Shown one piece after another: positions 1 to 7,084 of a DNA stretch of 35,825 nt. The DNA is from Candidatus Latescibacterota bacterium (GTDB taxonomy: Bacteria > Latescibacterota > UBA2968 > GCA-2709665). The notes under the pieces were generated by a model, which saw only the letters and a program-made list of their open reading frames with translations, was not told where the DNA came from and did no database searches. The DNA lies in assembly GCA_021295655.1 (NCBI GenBank), contig JAGWBX010000026.1, forward strand, positions 1 through 35,825. Reading direction: 5' to 3'. Position 1 is the stretch's first letter. Every line of letters begins with the position of its first letter. The translations under genes were made by a program, and so were the position numbers.

Positions 1-240
1 AACGGAACGCGAGGTATTGTCAGACTTCACTTGTTCCCATCGTGCGAACTAACAGTTCGCGTTACGGTTGGAGGTCTGACAACGGTACAGGAACGCTATC
101 CCGCGTCACGCCCGCACGTCGTAACACAGACTGTCAGTTTGTGGGCGACGGAACGCGAGAGATCGTCAGACTTCACTTGTTCTCGACGCGCGCACCTGAC
201 AGTTCGCGTTACGGCCGGAGGTCTGACAATAACTCCAACG
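1..240. repeat. Left flank of 146-bp REP/BIME array
   Basis: This stretch holds copies of the same unit found at 1190-1590. The hairpin GCGAACTAACAGTTCGC lies at 44-60 (7-bp stem, AAC loop). A degraded copy lies near 190-206, exactly one 146-bp period on. A second hairpin of the family CACAGACTGTCAGTTTGTG lies at 125-143. Both hairpin types have a GTAAC or GTTAC block next to the stem in opposite orientation, which is the arrangement of paired inverted REPs (a BIME). The window begins inside the array, so its true left limit is not visible. Confidence 0.8.
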
Positions 241-951
241 CCACTCGTGCCAGGTATCTACTAAGCCCGCCTCCACCGGATTGTTTAGAACATACGCGAT
301 AATCCGCTCCCACTCGCAAGCATCACGAACCCATCGATCATAACTTTCGTGATGCCAAAATGGTCCGCGCCTTCCCAAAACCTGATTTGCCTTCCTGGCT
401 GTAAAGCCTTTCAACGACTGCATAATAGAGGAAAGCGAATTGTAACACCCGTTGCTCCCTTGAGTTGCAATTTTCGGCGACCTATCAGGATGCGGTACGA
501 AAGGTTCTTTCACCAGGGGCGAAAACACAACATGCACGTGATTGGCCATGATACAATAGGCATCCAGACGATACACTTTACCGTCTCGGTAGTGCAGGCT
601 TTCCGCCACCAACTTAGCGATTCGCTCATCTTTGAGCCAAGTCGGGCCATTCTGCCCATATTCCTGCATTATTTCAAATTTCCGCAGCCATTCTCGACGC
701 CATTCGAGTACACGATGTTCGCGTTTTTTCTCAAGTGTTCTCCGTTCGGTCGAGCCAAGCCGGGCACCACCTCCTGACCTGGAAGCACGTAGTCTTTCAG
801 TACCCTGTTGGCGTTTCTCCGCTGCCCAATGTTTCAGGACTGTCTTGGGCAGAGAACCTGCGAGAATGAACGTGACGAAGAAGGTCGCACCGGGTGGCTG
901 AATGTGTGGCAGGTTGCGGCGATAGAACGGTTTATAGTCAAAATGGCTCAT
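166..951 (-). CDS. REP-associated tyrosine transposase (RAYT, Y1_Tnp family)
   Basis: Predicted single-strand DNA transposase/nuclease of the IS200/IS605-like Y1 family, RAYT branch, which is known to act on REP hairpins. The N-terminus (SHFDYKPFYRRNLPHIQPPG, then ATFFVTF) is typical of these proteins. The HUH-type metal motif is visible as MANHVHVVF near residue 140, and the C-terminal domain ends with YVLNNPVEAGLVDTWHEW. The family tyrosine is probably in the SYDRWVRD or nearby helix, but I did not pin it down. The last 15 or so residues (from about RNANCQVRAS) are encoded by the flanking REP unit itself, so the natural C-terminus has been replaced or extended by repeat sequence. The ATG at 949-951 lacks a strong ribosome site. 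The gene lies inside a REP array on both sides, fitting a resident RAYT with its target repeats. There are no adjacent IS ends or tnpB. Confidence 0.88.
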   Translation of the reverse strand: MSHFDYKPFYRRNLPHIQPPGATFFVTFILAGSLPKTVLKHWAAEKRQQGTERLRASRSGGGARLGSTERRTLEKKREHRVLEWRREWLRKFEIMQEYGQNGPTWLKDERIAKLVAESLHYRDGKVYRLDAYCIMANHVHVVFSPLVKEPFVPHPDRSPKIATQGSNGCYNSLSSIMQSLKGFTARKANQVLGRRGPFWHHESYDRWVRDACEWERIIAYVLNNPVEAGLVDTWHEWRWSYCQTSGRNANCQVRASRTSEV

Positions 952-1043
952 CTGCGATTTTCCAAAAAAGAAAACGCCCGGTTCATCACGTAACTATCCG
1001 AGCGGTACCTGCTGCAACCCTGAATTGTTCGAACAGACCCGTC

Positions 1044-1074
1044 ACGGAGGGCGGCGTTCAAACCCGCCCTCCGT
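1044..1074. repeat. Perfect 11-bp-stem hairpin upstream of RAYT
   Basis: ACGGAGGGCGG at 1044-1054 pairs perfectly with CCGCCCTCCGT at 1064-1074 around a 9-base loop. It lies about 90 bp upstream of the RAYT start. There is no T-run after it, so an intrinsic terminator is unlikely. It could be a structured repeat or a recognition site. Confidence 0.7.
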
Positions 1075-1109
1075 TGAGGATACGCCCGTGCGAGGCCAAT
1101 GTATGGGCA

Positions 1110-1125
1110 CCACTGTCAACAGTGG
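1110..1125. repeat. Perfect palindrome CCACTG-TCAA-CAGTGG
   Basis: A perfect 6-bp inverted repeat with a four-base loop lies between the RAYT upstream hairpin and the right REP array. It is a small structured site with no assigned role. Confidence 0.55.
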
Positions 1126-1189
1126 ACGCCGCGCTTGCGTACACTCACCTGCGAATTGCGTGCCAGAACACCCTTGCGCGACCGCGATT

Positions 1190-1590
1190 AACAGTGTAAC
1201 ACAGACTGTCAGTTTGTGGGCGACGGAGCGCGAGGTATTGTCAGACTTCACTTGTTCCCATCGTGCGAACTAACAGTTCGCGTTACGGTTGGAGGTCCGA
1301 CAACGGCACAGGAACGCTATCCCGCGTCACGCCCGCACGTCGTAACACAAACTGCCAGTTTGTGGGCATCGGAACGCGAGATATTGTCAGCCTACGCTTG
1401 TTCCCATCGTGCGAACTAACAGTTCGCGTTACGGTTGGAGGTCTGACAACGGCACAGGAACGCTATCCCGCGTCACGCCCGCACGTCGTAACACAGACTG
1501 TCAGCTTGTGGGCAACGGAACGCGAGGTATTGTCAGCCTACGCTTGTTCCCATCGCGCGAACTGACAGTTCGCGTTACGGTTGGAGGTCC
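1190..1590. repeat. Tandem array of 146-bp units with paired REP hairpins
   Basis: About 2.7 near-identical tandem units. The GCGAACTNACAGTTCGC hairpin occurs at 1265-1281, 1411-1427 and 1557-1573. The second hairpin occurs at 1200-1218, 1346-1364 and 1492-1510; the middle copy, CACAAACTGCCAGTTTGTG, is a perfect palindrome with an 8-bp stem. Spacing is exactly 146 bp for both series. CGTAAC precedes one hairpin and GTTACG follows the other, so the two are inverted relatives. Between them GTCTGACAA and TTGTCAGAC form a longer-range inverted pair. The array ends against the 3' end of the gene at 1628-3308. Confidence 0.9.
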
Positions 1591-1627
1591 AGCGGGTTCC
1601 GCTCCGGTCTCGTCCCGGCGTCAATAT

Positions 1628-3308
1628 CTATCCTATCTTCAGGATCACGTCCAGTATTGACGGGAGCCAGGTGGCGCGCGCAAGGTTGGTGGCCGATCTG
1701 AGTTTCTGAAGCGCTGTCCGCAGGGTCTCTTTCGCTTCCCCGCCCTGACGTGCCGCCACCTGCGCCCTTGCAAGGTCCGTATAGGTCCACGTGGTGATCC
1801 CCGCCGCACCCGATCCGCTCAGTTCCCCCGTCGCCGTTCCGAGCGTTATGCGGGAACCGGAGAGGTCGCCCGATTGCGCCTGTGTACGCCCGATCTCCGC
1901 CAGCGCTCTGATCCTCTTGTTGGAATCCCTGATTGACACCGCGGTTTCGGTTGCCTCCGTGAATTGCCCGGCGCGCGCCTGGGCGACGCCTCGATACCCT
2001 GTCAATCATCCCGGCATTGTGCAAGCTGCGCCGGGTCTCGCCCTTCTGCGCCTGGCGCATTGCCACGTGATAGACCAGGTTTTTCTTCGATTCGATATCC
2101 GCGGGGTTTCTCGACACGGCGATCTCGAGCATCGTCTCAAGCTGGTCCGCCGCGATCTGGTAGACCAGACTTTGCGCGAGTTCGTCATCGCCGGCCGACA
2201 TGAGGCGTCGTGTCGCCAGTTCAATGGCCCGCCGGGCTCCGCCAGCATTTCCAGCGGCGTTCTGCGCAGACGCGATGTTAAATAACCACTTCACCTGTAA
2301 CCTCGACGCATCCTCGCTGACCGACTGATAGGCCCTGTCCAGCGTCTTCCTGGCGCCGTTCAGGTCCCCGACCTTCATAAAAAGGACGTAAGGGTCGACG
2401 TCGGCCATCGATGCTATTGTCGCTCCGGCGCTGTAGACGTCCATCCCGTTCCCCCCCGCCCGCAACGCTCTGTCCAGCGTTTTCCGTGCGCCCGATTCGT
2501 CTCCCGCTTCCGCCTGTGCCCAGGCGACCTTTCCGAGCGCGACTGCCCGTCGATATCCGTCGGTGATAGTACCGGCGTCCGCAACTGCCAGATCGAAAAA
2601 TGCCCTCGCGTCTCCGCGTTTGCCTTCCTGCGCCAGTGCCGACGCCACGTTCGCCAACGCGTCGACCCGATTCTGGATATCGTCAATAGACCTGGCGGTT
2701 GCACGGGCTGAGGCGATGTATCCTACCGCGGCCTGAGCCATGGCGACCTTGCTCAGACCTCGTGCGCGATGATCGCCTGTTCCATTCGAACGGGCAGCCG
2801 CTACGGCGATGCGGAAACTCTCCAGAGCGACCCCAACGTCCCCGTTCCTGGCCGATGCGGACGCCACGCCGACCATCGCATCGATCCGGCCCTGAACGTC
2901 TCCGATCAGCCTGGCCGTAGCGCGCGCAGAATCGACGTCCCCGGCTTCAGCCTGCGCGGACGCGACGTTGCGCAATGCTCGGACGCGCGCATATCCACTC
3001 TTTATGGACCTGGCCGCGGCCACCGCCAGATCGAAGTTTTCCCTGGCATCCCGCGAATTGCCCTCAAGGGCCAGCGCCGCCGCACCAGCGGCAAACGCGC
3101 CGGCGCGTATTTCCAGTTCCCAATCGGATCTCGCAACGAACGCCTTTGCGGCCTGAAGCGTCAGCCGCGAGACACAGTCCGGATTTGCCGAACGCCAGCA
3201 CTTCTCGGTTGCTCTGTTGACGGCATTCCCCGCCCTCGTCGGCGAGGGGTTAACGATCCCGTTGCCCATCGCCAGTCCGGCCGCGACAATCCACACGTTC
3301 AGTTTCAT
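1628..3308 (-). CDS. Secreted helical-repeat (TPR-like) protein, frameshifted
   Basis: The product begins MKLNVWIVAAGLAMGNG and continues to PTRAG, a likely signal peptide, then a C-containing segment and many helical repeats of about 30-40 residues rich in Ala and Asp (for example NVASAQAEAGDVDSARATAR). These resemble tetratricopeptide or Sel1-like solenoids that mediate protein-protein contacts outside the cytoplasm. The ATG at 3306-3308 follows AGAGGA. The reading frame breaks near 1997-1999: after MIDR the same repeat pattern resumes in another frame as YRGVAQARAGQF and runs to a stop at 1628. One extra G in the minus-strand GGG would explain it. Without correction the frame runs on into the REP array to 1575. 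Either a real disabling mutation or a sequence error is possible. Specific partner unknown. Confidence 0.65.
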
Positions 3309-3421
3309 CGTCCATCCTCTGGTGTTCACAGACAGACCTCGCCGATGGGAGGCGGAAAAATCGCACCCCTGCCCGGTACTGTCGACGGAGTTCGCAGCAA
3401 TCCGGCGTCCTTCCCTTCCGT

Positions 3422-4609
3422 CTAGTATCGAAACGGCGACACCTGGGCTTCCGTGACTTCCACCCCGAACCCCGGTCCGTCCAGCGGCTTCATTCGTCCG
3501 CCTCTCGGGGCGGAAACGCCGGGGGGCCGCGCGGCTTCGTTGGGGTCGACGCCCGGTGGGCTGGCGATGTAACATTCTGTCCAAGGGATTGCCGGCATCG
3601 CGTAACAGACGTGCTGCCCGTACGGCGTATTGCCGCCACCGTGGGGAATAACCGATATGCCGGCCGCCTCGGCGATCGCGCAGATCTTGACGACCGCGGT
3701 CATTCCGCCAACCCAGTTGATGTCCGGCTGGAATATATCCAGGAGGTGGCGGCTGGCCGCGTGCTGGAAGGGAACGGTCGTGTACCAGTGTTCTCCCGTG
3801 GCCAGAGTCGCCCAGGGAAGCCGGCGGCGCAGTTCGGCATGGGCGTCGAGATCCTCCGAGCGGAGCATTTCCTCCATCCACTTGAGTTTGCTCGGGCGCA
3901 GTTCCTCGGCAAGGCGCACGGCGTACTCCACGTCGAATGCCATCCAGCAGTCCAGCATCAGTTCCACGTTATCACCGGCGAGTTCTCGCGTGCCGGCCAC
4001 CAGCTCCACGTTCCTTTTCAGGCCTTCCAACCCGTCGGCCGGACCGTACGGGCACGGCAACTTGATGGCTTCGAAACCCAGTTCCAGGTACCAATCGGCG
4101 TCGCCGCCAGTGGCGTAGCAGAACATCTCGTCGCGTGCCGGCCCGCCCAACAACTCGTATACCGGCTTGTCCAGCAGCTTTCCCTTCAGGTCCCAAAGCG
4201 CGAGGTCGATGGCGCTCACGGCGTAGGCATGCAGACCGGTGGCGCCATAGGAGGCCCCCATCCGCACCATCATATCGTAGCACTTTTCGGTTGCCAGGCA
4301 GGGTTCGCCCACCAGCCGCGGTCCGAGAAAATCGTCGATGACGGCCGCCACGGGGCGTCCGTGACTCGCGGTGGCGAATCCCAGGGTGCCGTCTTCGGCT
4401 TCGACAACGCAGCCGAAGCCGCCCCAGTTCGGCAACCAGGAGGGACGGAACGCGGCGTACCGCGGATACCGCGTCATGGGGTTGGCGACGGGGCCCTGAG
4501 CGGCCCACGACGGGCGCCGCGCCGTCTTGTATTCCACGGCGCCGGGCTTCGCGCGTCCATACGTTTCGGGAAAGTTGACCTGAACGGCGCGGATGGACTT
4601 GATCTTCAT
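3422..4609 (-). CDS. L-rhamnonate dehydratase-like enolase superfamily enzyme
   Basis: Mg-dependent sugar-acid dehydratase of the mandelate racemase/enolase superfamily, closest in pattern to L-rhamnonate dehydratase (RhmD), which makes 2-keto-3-deoxy-L-rhamnonate. The 395-residue length fits. Metal ligands are apparent at D220 (LMLDCW), E246 (WMEEML) and E273 (GEHW). H274 and H323 (VIPHGG) match the catalytic histidines, D295 lies in DIFQPDINWVGG, and the RhmD-type end DGPGFGVEV is present. The N-terminal capping segment has PSW where, from memory, enterobacterial RhmD has a His-Trp; if correct, an active-site histidine is absent and the substrate may differ. The start is supported by GGGAGGAA before the ATG. 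It lies 72 bp downstream of the kelch gene on the same strand and is probably co-transcribed with it. Rhamnonate versus another 6-deoxy or acidic sugar is unresolved. Confidence 0.85.
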   Translation of the reverse strand: MKIKSIRAVQVNFPETYGRAKPGAVEYKTARRPSWAAQGPVANPMTRYPRYAAFRPSWLPNWGGFGCVVEAEDGTLGFATASHGRPVAAVIDDFLGPRLVGEPCLATEKCYDMMVRMGASYGATGLHAYAVSAIDLALWDLKGKLLDKPVYELLGGPARDEMFCYATGGDADWYLELGFEAIKLPCPYGPADGLEGLKRNVELVAGTRELAGDNVELMLDCWMAFDVEYAVRLAEELRPSKLKWMEEMLRSEDLDAHAELRRRLPWATLATGEHWYTTVPFQHAASRHLLDIFQPDINWVGGMTAVVKICAIAEAAGISVIPHGGGNTPYGQHVCYAMPAIPWTECYIASPPGVDPNEAARPPGVSAPRGGRMKPLDGPGFGVEVTEAQVSPFRY

Positions 4610-4681
4610 GTTGAAATTCCTCCCAATTGCGAGATCACCCCGGATACCTGCCGGCGTGGCGGCGGCGCTGGGGCCCTCCGA

Positions 4682-5623
4682 TCACCCCTGCCAATCCGGT
4701 GGGAGTTCCAGGGACCAGACTTCGCTGTTCAAAGGCCGGGCATGCCCGCCGGCCAGCCAGATCTTATCCTTGAAGACATAGGCCGAATGCTCGTGCCGAT
4801 TTGTCCAGATCACGTCGGATTTCAGTTCCGTCCAGTTCGCGCCGTCCTTCGAGTACCAGACGTCGCCGAAGTCGCCGTCCTTGCGCGACCATCCACCCAG
4901 CACCCACATATGGTCCCGGTAGACGACGAGGGAAAACCACATGCGATGCTTCCATGGCGCCTCGGCCGTTACCTGCGTCCAGTTCGCGCCGTCTTCCGAG
5001 CACCATACGTCGTTGAGCGGGATGGTCTCCGGCTGCCATGCGCCGCCGCCCATGATCCAGATCCTGTTCCTGAAAACCACCGCCTGGGCGTGCGTCCGTT
5101 TCGACCATGCCGCATGCTCGACCTCGCAACGCCAGTTCCGGCCGTCGGCCGTGGACCAGACGTCGTTCTTGAGCGTCGTGTCATCGTCCTGATAGAAGTT
5201 CTCGGTCCCGCCCATGATCCACATCCTGTCCCTGAACACGACGAACGACGGGGATACCCTGGGGCACCACCCCGGATCATCCGTTTCGAGGACCCACTCG
5301 GCGCCGTCGGGCGACGACCATACCGTGTTCGTATTCTCCGCACCGGGCAGTTTCCGTCCCCCCATCAACCATATCCGGCCCTTGAACGGCATGGTTGCCG
5401 GGAGGTCGCCATGTTCCCATGGCGCAACCTCCACGGTGCGGATCCAATTCACCCCGTCGGACGACTTCCAGACGTCACGTGGATTGGGTGTCTGCGGGGT
5501 GAACCAGCCGCCAAAAATCCACATATGACCGTCCCAAACCATCTCCCCCTGCGAGTCCCGAGCCTGCCATGCGGCCTTCTCGGTCACGCATACCCAGTCG
5601 GGGCCCTTCGCCACGTTGCTCAT
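4682..5623 (-). CDS. Six-repeat kelch beta-propeller protein
   Basis: A 313-residue protein built of six kelch-type units. Each has a strand such as FRDRMWIMGG followed by a DVW.S.DG.NW strand; the hallmark GG pairs occur in FGGW, MGGR, MGGT, MGGG, LGGW and AGGH. The family folds into a six-bladed beta-propeller that binds proteins or carbohydrates; no catalytic galactose-oxidase residues are evident. I place the start at the ATG at 5621-5623 (MSNVAKGPDW), preceded by GGGAG nine bases away, rather than a longer upstream frame. There is no signal peptide in this start. It lies 81 bp after the unrecognised gene at 5705-6745 and 72 bp before the RhmD-like gene, so the three probably form one transcript. 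A sugar-binding or N-acetylneuraminate-epimerase-like role is possible but unproven. Confidence 0.85.
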   Translation of the reverse strand: MSNVAKGPDWVCVTEKAAWQARDSQGEMVWDGHMWIFGGWFTPQTPNPRDVWKSSDGVNWIRTVEVAPWEHGDLPATMPFKGRIWLMGGRKLPGAENTNTVWSSPDGAEWVLETDDPGWCPRVSPSFVVFRDRMWIMGGTENFYQDDDTTLKNDVWSTADGRNWRCEVEHAAWSKRTHAQAVVFRNRIWIMGGGAWQPETIPLNDVWCSEDGANWTQVTAEAPWKHRMWFSLVVYRDHMWVLGGWSRKDGDFGDVWYSKDGANWTELKSDVIWTNRHEHSAYVFKDKIWLAGGHARPLNSEVWSLELPPDWQG

Positions 5624-5704
5624 ATCGATTTCTCCCGGATAAAGACTTAACGCCGAACCGACTTCCGATGGAACCGCGAACCGCACCTGGCGCGACCGAA
5701 CGAC

Positions 5705-6745
5705 CTACCCCAGTGACCAGCCTGAACTATCGACCGCCGCCGTTCTGTGTCCCTTGTGCCGATCGTATACGCTGTGCATTTCCTCGATGGTGTCGAAGTA
5801 GCCCACAATATGTGCCGCGCTGAATGTATCGCCGGCCTTTACGGGCAAGCCGTGCATTTCAAGGATCATCACGATGATATCTCCCGGCCGCTGGCTGCAC
5901 CATGCCTCGTAGACGACGGAAGGATCGAGCGTAAGGCCGCCCAGCCAGGGCCCATCGCCACCCGTCTCCGGATCCCGCAGGCGGTACGCGCGGATGAAGT
6001 GCCCGGGCGTTTTGTTCAGGTCGCGGCGATACCCGAATTTCCGGTCAGGCGGGAATGGATCGAAAAATTCGCTCGAAGGGATGCGCAGGCCGTTGGGACC
6101 GCTCAGATAGCTGAGATACACTTCGCTGAACGTATCGCCCCTCGTATGCCGGACGCAGCCGGGCGTGTCGTTCCTGAGAAACATCTCCGGGGAATCGTTC
6201 ACGCTTTCGATCCGGTCCATCAACACGAAAAAACGCTCGCCTCTGGGAAACACGATCAGCTGCGTCCACTGAGACCCCGTATTGCGGCCCGGCGCCGCAT
6301 ATTCGAAACGATTCCGGGTCCTGACGGCGATGAAGTCCCTCCCGCGAGTCACTTCCGGCTGGACGGGCTTCATTCTATGGCAGAGTTGCGGCCCCTCGAT
6401 CATGCGCTTGCGATGGCTGCTTCCGTGCGCCAGGATGGCGTATTCCCTGCTGTCCGGATTCGACTCGTTCTCATACCAGCGGTATCGCCCCAGGCCGTGC
6501 CCGTCGTCGGCAATCGCGCTGCCGCTGTACGATTCGTCGCTGCCGGCCTCCATCAGCCAGTCGACCACCATCAGCCCGTCGCCGATTTCGGAGAATCCGG
6601 TTCTCTTGTCGACAAAAGAACCCTTTTCGATCCCCGTCATCCATCGCTTCGGGTCCCGCTTGGGAACAGTGGCTTCGAGTTCGGCGGTCTCGATCCGGAT
6701 CCTGCGATCGTCTTCAATCACATTTACCCACGCTGCATTTTTCAT
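5705..6745 (-). CDS. Unrecognised protein in sugar-acid cluster
   Basis: A 346-residue soluble protein that I do not recognise. It has no signal peptide or membrane segment. Features visible are many aromatic and charged beta-strand-like stretches (QWTQLIVFPRGERFFVLMD, VYLSYLSGPNGLRIPSSEFF) and a C-terminal part with GGLTLDPSVVYEAWCSQRPGD. The pattern suggests a beta-sandwich such as the galactose-mutarotase-like or polysaccharide-lyase accessory folds, but no catalytic motif is clear. The ATG at 6743-6745 is preceded by a weak GGGAATGGA. It is the first gene of a probable unit with the kelch and RhmD-like genes, so a role in sugar or oligosaccharide processing is inferred from position alone. 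Confidence 0.7.
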   Translation of the reverse strand: MKNAAWVNVIEDDRRIRIETAELEATVPKRDPKRWMTGIEKGSFVDKRTGFSEIGDGLMVVDWLMEAGSDESYSGSAIADDGHGLGRYRWYENESNPDSREYAILAHGSSHRKRMIEGPQLCHRMKPVQPEVTRGRDFIAVRTRNRFEYAAPGRNTGSQWTQLIVFPRGERFFVLMDRIESVNDSPEMFLRNDTPGCVRHTRGDTFSEVYLSYLSGPNGLRIPSSEFFDPFPPDRKFGYRRDLNKTPGHFIRAYRLRDPETGGDGPWLGGLTLDPSVVYEAWCSQRPGDIIVMILEMHGLPVKAGDTFSAAHIVGYFDTIEEMHSVYDRHKGHRTAAVDSSGWSLG

Positions 6746-6885
6746 GGATCCATTCCCATTCGTTTGACTTCAATTTGCCAATCGACGACAGGCTGTTTAG
6801 AGGAGAAAACCAACCCATGGAACTGCGTTCCAGACGGGCGACAGCGGGAGCTATGAAGCCGCAAACCACACCACGTCGCGTTGGA

Positions 6886-6960
6886 GCCTGTAGGGGCCTG
6901 CCTGTGCGGGTACGCACGCAGACAGGCGCTACAGGCAGGCAACCCTTGTGGTTACCCGGG
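6886..6960. repeat. Nested hairpin repeats in 339-bp intergenic gap
   Basis: The gap 6746-7084 has no supportable gene. It holds an outer inverted repeat GCCTGTAG (6886-6893) and CTACAGGC (6929-6936). These enclose an imperfect hairpin from CCTGCCTGTGCG to ACGCACGCAGACAGG (6897-6926) whose close relative is at 35673-35708. Immediately after, GGCAACCCTTGTGGTTACCC is a relative of the repeat at 25804-25830 in opposite orientation. GTAGGGGC at 6891 looks like the detached beginning of that repeat, so one element appears inserted in another. Confidence 0.65.
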
Positions 6961-7084
6961 AAATGGCGCGGAAATCCCCAATTGGCGACGCTGGTCCATA
7001 TTGCTAACCGGTTTTGGCTGATTGCTGACCGCTGACTGCTGATAGCCAGGGGATGGGTTGCCGGAGGTCTTCTTACGTCCTGGC

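Noticed and set aside
1040-1080. tRNA T-arm-like text GTTCAAACC
   Set aside because: It is the loop of an 11-bp hairpin; no acceptor, D-arm or anticodon arm can be built around it.
1190-1590. CRISPR array
   Set aside because: The whole 146-bp unit is repeated with no unique spacers, and no cas genes are present.
3309-3881. N-terminal extension of the repeat-protein frame
   Set aside because: It overlaps the dehydratase in another frame, and a signal peptide with a ribosome site begins at 3308.
3611-5650. A 679-codon plus-strand open frame
   Set aside because: It runs antisense through the well-supported dehydratase and kelch genes; it is a GC-rich shadow with no family pattern.
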